The notes beneath the pieces were generated by a model that saw nothing but the letters and a program-made list of their open reading frames with translations, did not search any database and was not told the DNA's origin. DNA of 64,000 bases from JAPHTQ01 sp050299175 (lineage in GTDB: Bacteria > Pseudomonadota > Gammaproteobacteria > Thiohalomonadales > Thiohalomonadaceae): the NCBI GenBank assembly GCA_050299175.1, contig JBNKVM010000082.1, positions 62,001 through 126,000 of the forward strand, in the 5' to 3' direction. The position numbers were made by a program, and so were the translations under genes. Position 1 is the first letter of the stretch; each line of letters opens with the position of its first letter. Below are positions 59,715 to 64,000 of the stretch, one piece after another.

Positions 59715-61024
59715 TGGATTCCCTGTTCGGAAAAATTTTCGTCGCCTTCTGGCTGAGCATGATCCTGCTTGGCGTGGTGATGTTTGTCGGCGAGCGCAGC
59801 TTCGGCGAGCGTGAAACCGAGCAGGCAGAACACTGGCTTAATGCCCATGCAGAAACCGCCGCCACGCTGCTGGCAAACCGCGAAGAGGACTCACTCAAGC
59901 GCTGGCTGCGTGGTATTCGTCGTGAAGAGGGTCGCCCAGTTCTGTTGCTGGATGACGATGGAGAACCGGTGTTGCATAAGCACCTGCCAGAGAATCTGTT
60001 GCAGGAGTTAAAACGTGCACCAATGGTGTCGGGTAGCCATCGCCTGCGCCTCGGTCACTATCTGGTGATTGCGCAGATACCCGGCCAGCATGAATTATTC
60101 CTTGCCACCATGATCGACCCGGGACACCTGCACAGTATGCCGCCCTGGGTGCGGGCGCTGGTTGCGCTCCTGATCACGGGCCTGGTCAGTTACGGTCTGG
60201 CCAACCTGTTAAGTCGGCCGGTACGTCGCCTGCGCCGTGCGGCGCAAACCCTGGCCGATGGTGATCTCACCGTGCGCGTGGGCAATAGCGGCGGTGGTGA
60301 GGTCGGCGCGCTGGGCCGCGATTTCGACATCATGGCTGAACGTCTGCGCGAGATGCTGGAGAGTCAGCGTCAATTGCTACGTGACGTTTCTCACGAGCTG
60401 CGTTCCCCCCTGGCGCGATTGCGTATCGCGCTGGAGTTGGCGGAGAAGGAAGGTAATGCCTCGCGCAATCTGCAGCGGGTGGAAAAAGAGGCCGATGAAC
60501 TGGAACGGCTGATCAGCAATCTACTCTCATTGGCGCGCCTGGAATCGGGGCAGTCCACACTGGAGCGTAAACAGGTCGCACTGGAAGAGCTGTTGGAGGC
60601 GATCGTTAACGATGCTGATTTCGAAGCCGAGGCACTGGGGCGCAGGGTAGAGTTAAAGGTAGATCAACAGGCAGCAGTCAAAGGCGATCAGGTGCTGCTC
60701 CGTTCCGCCATTGAAAATGTAGTACGCAATGCGGTGCGCTACACCGCCGAAGGCACTGCGGTAGAGGTCTGGCTTGGCGTGTCAGGTAACGAGGCTATCG
60801 TGCAGGTGAGCGACCATGGTAGCGGTGTTCCCGAGGAGGAACTAACACGAATGTTTGAGCCCTTTGCCCGAGTGGGTGAAGCGCGTGACCGCAACAGTGG
60901 CGGTTATGGTCTTGGGCTGGCGATCACCGGCAAGGTGATTGCGGCACACGGTGGTCAGGTGCACGCTTGGAACAGCGACAAGGGCGGCCTCTTTGTCGAG
61001 ATTTGCCTGCCGCTGCAACATTGA
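59714..61024 (+). CDS. cpxA: CpxA-like sensor histidine kinase
   Basis: 436 residues: TM1 (about 7-26), a periplasmic sensor of about 115 residues, TM2 (about 146-166), HAMP, DHp with H227 ('DVSHELRSPLARLRIALELA'), and HATPase ('NVVRNAVRYT', 'DHGSGVP', 'GGYGLGLAI'). The family's short periplasmic loop and gene order identify it as CpxA-like. It phosphorylates CpxR. Confidence 0.92.
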   Translation: MDSLFGKIFVAFWLSMILLGVVMFVGERSFGERETEQAEHWLNAHAETAATLLANREEDSLKRWLRGIRREEGRPVLLLDDDGEPVLHKHLPENLLQELKRAPMVSGSHRLRLGHYLVIAQIPGQHELFLATMIDPGHLHSMPPWVRALVALLITGLVSYGLANLLSRPVRRLRRAAQTLADGDLTVRVGNSGGGEVGALGRDFDIMAERLREMLESQRQLLRDVSHELRSPLARLRIALELAEKEGNASRNLQRVEKEADELERLISNLLSLARLESGQSTLERKQVALEELLEAIVNDADFEAEALGRRVELKVDQQAAVKGDQVLLRSAIENVVRNAVRYTAEGTAVEVWLGVSGNEAIVQVSDHGSGVPEEELTRMFEPFARVGEARDRNSGGYGLGLAITGKVIAAHGGQVHAWNSDKGGLFVEICLPLQH

Positions 61025-61062
61025 ACTCTATTTAACCGATGCTTGAGTGGTAAAGGTATTCC

Positions 61063-62337
61063 ATGGACAAGAATGAAAAATCGATCCGCAAAATCCTGAT
61101 GCTGGACAAGCAGGGTAAGCAGCGTCCGCGCTGGCAGATCTGGGGCGGTGCGGCACTGGCACTGTTGATCGTCGTCATCCTGTTCAATCTGATTTTTTCC
61201 GGTAACGGCAACAATATCAGTTACAAAACTGCTGAGGCAAAACGTGGCGATCTGATCCTGAACGTTACCGCAACAGGTACTCTGCAACCGGTCAGTCAGG
61301 TGGATGTGGGCAGCGAACTTTCCGGCACGCTTGCCACGGTGGAAGTCGATTTCAACGATACGGTGGAAAAGGATCAGGTGTTGGCGCGACTCGACACCAC
61401 TGCACTGGAAAGTCGTATCGCCGAAGGTAAGGCGTCATTGCAGCAGGCGGAGGCCAAGGTGAAAGAGGCCCGCGCCACGGAGCAGGAGACCAAGGTAAAG
61501 GCCACACGCTGCAAGGAATTGGCAAAGCGCAAGATGTGTTCGGCTAACGATGTGGATATCGCCGAGGCGGCCCATGCGCGAGCGGTCGCTGCCGTTGCCA
61601 GTGCCAAGGCGCAGGTTGCCCTGGCCAGGGCAGCGCTGGATGGGTACGAAACCAATTTGCAGAAGGCGACTATTCGTTCGCCGATCAAGGGCATCGTGCT
61701 GGATCGCAAGGTGGAGCCGGGCCAGACCGTGGCTGCTTCACTACAAACCCCGGTACTTTTCACCCTGGCGGAAGATCTGACCAAGATGGAGTTGAATGTC
61801 GCTATCGACGAGGCAGACATCGGCCGCATCGAGAAAGGAATGAAGGCGCAGTTCAGTGTCGATGCCTATCCTGATCGTCGCTTCGACGCCACCATCACCC
61901 AGATCCGTCATGCACCGCAGACCGTTGATGGTGTCGTGACTTATGAAACCGTTCTTGCAGTGGAAAACCCTGAGCAGTTGTTGTTACCGGGTATGACCGC
62001 CACCGCCGATATTCGTACCCGCCATCTGCAAAATGTGTTGCTGGTACCCAATGCGGCGTTTCGTTACAGCCCACCTGCAACGGCCAGGGCGAGTCAGAGT
62101 GGCGGCAGTCTCTTTAGTCGCATGTTTCGTCCACCACGGATGCCACGCGGTGGCAACGGTGACAAGAAGGCGGAAGAGAATACTCACGAACGTAAGGTCT
62201 GGTTGCTGCGTGAGGGTAAAAGCGAGGCAATGAGTATTACCGTTGGTGCCAGCGACGGCATCCATACCGAAGTAACCAAGGGACCACTGCAGGCAGGCAT
62301 GGCCCTGATTACCGACAGCACGGTAAAAGGCCAATGA
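61063..62337 (+). CDS. macA: MacA-like periplasmic adaptor (membrane fusion protein)
   Basis: 424 residues. One N-terminal membrane helix (about 27-45), a biotinyl-lipoyl domain flanking an alpha-hairpin coiled coil (about 85-200, 'KASLQQAEAKVKEARATEQE'), and beta-barrel ('ELNVAIDEADIGRIEKGMKAQFSVDAYP'). A Pro/Arg-rich insertion near 335-365 is unusual. Connects the MacB-type transporter with an outer-membrane channel. Downstream gene overlap is 4 bp (ATGA). Confidence 0.92.
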   Translation: MDKNEKSIRKILMLDKQGKQRPRWQIWGGAALALLIVVILFNLIFSGNGNNISYKTAEAKRGDLILNVTATGTLQPVSQVDVGSELSGTLATVEVDFNDTVEKDQVLARLDTTALESRIAEGKASLQQAEAKVKEARATEQETKVKATRCKELAKRKMCSANDVDIAEAAHARAVAAVASAKAQVALARAALDGYETNLQKATIRSPIKGIVLDRKVEPGQTVAASLQTPVLFTLAEDLTKMELNVAIDEADIGRIEKGMKAQFSVDAYPDRRFDATITQIRHAPQTVDGVVTYETVLAVENPEQLLLPGMTATADIRTRHLQNVLLVPNAAFRYSPPATARASQSGGSLFSRMFRPPRMPRGGNGDKKAEENTHERKVWLLREGKSEAMSITVGASDGIHTEVTKGPLQAGMALITDSTVKGQ

Positions 62338-63035
62338 GTGACACGCTGATCGAACTGGAGGGCGTGACCAAAATCTATGGTAAAGGGCAGGCAGCGATGC
62401 ATGCCCTCGACGGTATCGATCTCAAAATTAATCAGGGTGAGTTTGTCGCTGTGATGGGCCCGAGCGGTTCTGGCAAATCGACTTGCATGAATATCCTTGG
62501 CTGCCTCGATACCCCCAGCGGTGGTCAGTTTCGTTTTCAGGGCGTTGAAGTGGGAAGTCTCACTAACGACCAACGTGCGTTACTGCGTCGCAACTATCTC
62601 GGTTTTGTTTTTCAGGGCTTCAACCTGCTCAATCGCACCTCGGCGCAGGAGAATGTCGAGTTGCCGCTGATCTATCGCGGTATGCCTGCCGATGAGCGAC
62701 ATCGTTTGAGTAGCGAGGCGTTGGAGCAGGTCGGTCTTAAGGGCTGGGAAGATCATACCCGGGGCGAACTTTCTGGCGGTCAGCAGCAGCGGGTTGCCAT
62801 CGCTCGCGCTATCGTCACCAAGCCTGCAGTACTGCTTGCGGACGAACCGACAGGTAACCTCGATACGGCGCGTAGCCATGAAATTATGGATCTACTCACC
62901 GAGTTCAATCGCGAGCTCGGCATTACCATCGTTATGGTGACCCACGAGGCGGAGATCGCCGACTACGCCGAGCGTGTGATCCATTTTCGCGATGGACGGG
63001 TGGCGGAGGATAAACAGCGAGGAGGGGCGCACTGA
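62334..63035 (+). CDS. MacB-like ABC transporter ATP-binding protein
   Basis: 233 residues. Walker A 'GPSGSGKST', Q loop 'FVFQGFNLLNRTSAQENVELPLIYRG', signature 'LSGGQQQRVAIARA', Walker B 'VLLADEPTGNLD' and His-loop 'MVTHEAE'. It is the LolD/MacB-type ATPase, encoded apart from the permease here; in E. coli MacB the two are fused. Coupled by TGATG to the permease gene. Confidence 0.94.
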   Translation: MSDTLIELEGVTKIYGKGQAAMHALDGIDLKINQGEFVAVMGPSGSGKSTCMNILGCLDTPSGGQFRFQGVEVGSLTNDQRALLRRNYLGFVFQGFNLLNRTSAQENVELPLIYRGMPADERHRLSSEALEQVGLKGWEDHTRGELSGGQQQRVAIARAIVTKPAVLLADEPTGNLDTARSHEIMDLLTEFNRELGITIVMVTHEAEIADYAERVIHFRDGRVAEDKQRGGAH

Positions 63036-64000
63036 TGTTGTGGAATGCCCTGCTGTTGGCGCTGCGTTCGATCCGTCGTAATGTACTGCGTTCTTTTCTC
63101 ACTACACTGGGCATCGTTATCGGCGTCGCTTCGGTGATTATCATGGTCAACCTCGGCAGCGGTGCAACGCTGCAGGTGAAGCAGCAGATCGAAAGTCTCG
63201 GCAGTAACCTGCTGTTCCTCACTGTCGGTCAACGGCTCGGCCATGGTCAACGCACCAAGGCGCCATCGTTTGAACTGGCAGACGTGGAGGCGATTGCCCG
63301 TGAAGTACCTGGCGTGGCCGAGGTGGCGCCCACCGCCTCACAGGCGATGGTGGTGATCTACGGTAACGAAAACTGGACCACGGGCGTGACGGGTAGCGAT
63401 AACCGCTACTTCACCGTCGGTAACTGGACCCTGGAAACCGGGCGTTATTTCACCAACAGCGAACTGCGTGGTGGCAAGGGCGTTTGCGTTATCGGCGAAA
63501 CGGTGCGCGAGAAACTGTTCGGTGCCCAGGACCCTATCGGCAACAAGATCCGTTTGAAGCAGGTCTCCTGCGAAGTAGTCGGTCTGCTGCATAGCAAGGG
63601 TCAGTCGATGGGTGGTTCTGATCAGGACGATACCATCATTGTGCCGTTGCGTTTCTTCTGGCGGCGTATTGCCGGTAATCAGGATGTGAACCGGATTCCT
63701 ATCTCTGCACGTGACGGTGTTTCCACCACCAAGGTGGCGCGCGACATCACCATTCTGATGCGTGAGCGTCGCCGCGTCAGTTCGGGTGAAGACGACGACT
63801 TCAGCGTGATGGATCTGCAGGAGATTACCCGTACCCTGACCAACACCACCAAGGTGCTGACCGCGCTGCTCGGCGCGGTGGCGGCGGTGAGCCTGCTGGT
63901 CGGTGGGATCGGCATTATGAACATCATGTTGGTGTCGGTGACCGAGCGGACCCGGGAGATCGGCATACGTCTCGCCATCGGTGCGCTGGAGCGGGATGTG
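63035..64000 (+). CDS. MacB-like ABC transporter permease (3' partial)
   Basis: Begins at the ATG overlapping the ATPase stop (63033-63037) and runs open to the right edge (322 codons). TM1 lies in 'FLTTLGIVIGVASVIIMV', followed by the MacB periplasmic domain ('SLGSNLLFLTVG', 'GRYFTNSEL', 'KLFGAQDPIGNKIRL'), and a second membrane helix with 'VGGIGIMNIMLVSVTERTREIGIR', the FtsX coupling motif. C-terminal helices lie outside the window. Part of a macrolide/lipoprotein-type exporter with the two genes before it. Confidence 0.93.
   Translation, partial: MLWNALLLALRSIRRNVLRSFLTTLGIVIGVASVIIMVNLGSGATLQVKQQIESLGSNLLFLTVGQRLGHGQRTKAPSFELADVEAIAREVPGVAEVAPTASQAMVVIYGNENWTTGVTGSDNRYFTVGNWTLETGRYFTNSELRGGKGVCVIGETVREKLFGAQDPIGNKIRLKQVSCEVVGLLHSKGQSMGGSDQDDTIIVPLRFFWRRIAGNQDVNRIPISARDGVSTTKVARDITILMRERRRVSSGEDDDFSVMDLQEITRTLTNTTKVLTALLGAVAAVSLLVGGIGIMNIMLVSVTERTREIGIRLAIGALERDV

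Overview
The window reads as the chromosome of a Gammaproteobacterium. Typical blocks are glnA–ntrB–ntrC, an MSHA-type IV pilus locus, grxC–secB–gpsA next to gpmI–envC, argH–algZ–algR beside hemC–hemD–hemX–hemY, and cpxRA. Gene content and synteny (algZR/hem order as in Pseudomonas, tusA, a SqrR/BigR-like persulfide repressor, FNR-type boxes) fit a respiring, possibly sulfur-metabolising member near the Chromatiales; genus cannot be judged from sequence alone.

Layout. 1–7.95 kb is an accessory, conflict-type region. It holds the 3' part of a giant RHS-repeat protein carrying an NHL beta-propeller and ending in an M15-like zinc peptidase domain, then a translationally coupled gene for a small exported protein (probable immunity protein), a SymE-like protein, an XRE regulator, and a ParDE toxin–antitoxin pair whose toxin gene is frameshifted. 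7.95–10 kb has tusA, a Spy/CpxP-like lipoprotein and a cation diffusion facilitator. 10–14.9 kb is the nitrogen block: glnA has two perfectly phased NtrC sites and a sigma-54 promoter, followed by a DUF4124-like gene and ntrBC. 14.9–26.8 kb (minus strand) is a rearranged MSHA locus, transcribed mshE, mshG, a membrane gene, mshA, a decayed second pilin, a 1465-residue MshQ-like adhesin, then mshC, D, O, P. The assembly genes mshI–N are not here.

26.9–38.3 kb is housekeeping: class 1B pyrD, trmL, gpsA, secB, trxC, grxC, rhodanese, an ArsR-family repressor with the two cysteines of persulfide sensors, then gpmI–envC–ctpA–yibQ-like–DJ-1 and a ferredoxin-type reductase. 38.3–46.5 kb has hemY–X–D–C, a periplasmic thioredoxin-like gene, algR–algZ and argH. 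46.6–51.8 kb holds small proteins of unknown function, including a 26-residue membrane peptide behind two FNR-type boxes, an alpha/beta hydrolase and a coupled hybrid histidine kinase. 51.8–57.7 kb has yceI, cytochrome b561 and pirin genes with a divergent LysR regulator, a thioesterase, a DUF6164-like gene and an APH–kinase fusion. 57.7–64 kb has two tiny membrane proteins, a Spy homologue divergent from cpxRA, and a MacAB-like exporter running off the right edge.

Several units work together: NtrB/NtrC act on glnA; CpxA/CpxR probably act on spy and perhaps macAB; AlgZ/AlgR and c-di-GMP (through MshE) could bear on pilus function; the ArsR-type repressor probably controls thiol/persulfide genes. 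No rRNA, tRNA or CRISPR array was seen.
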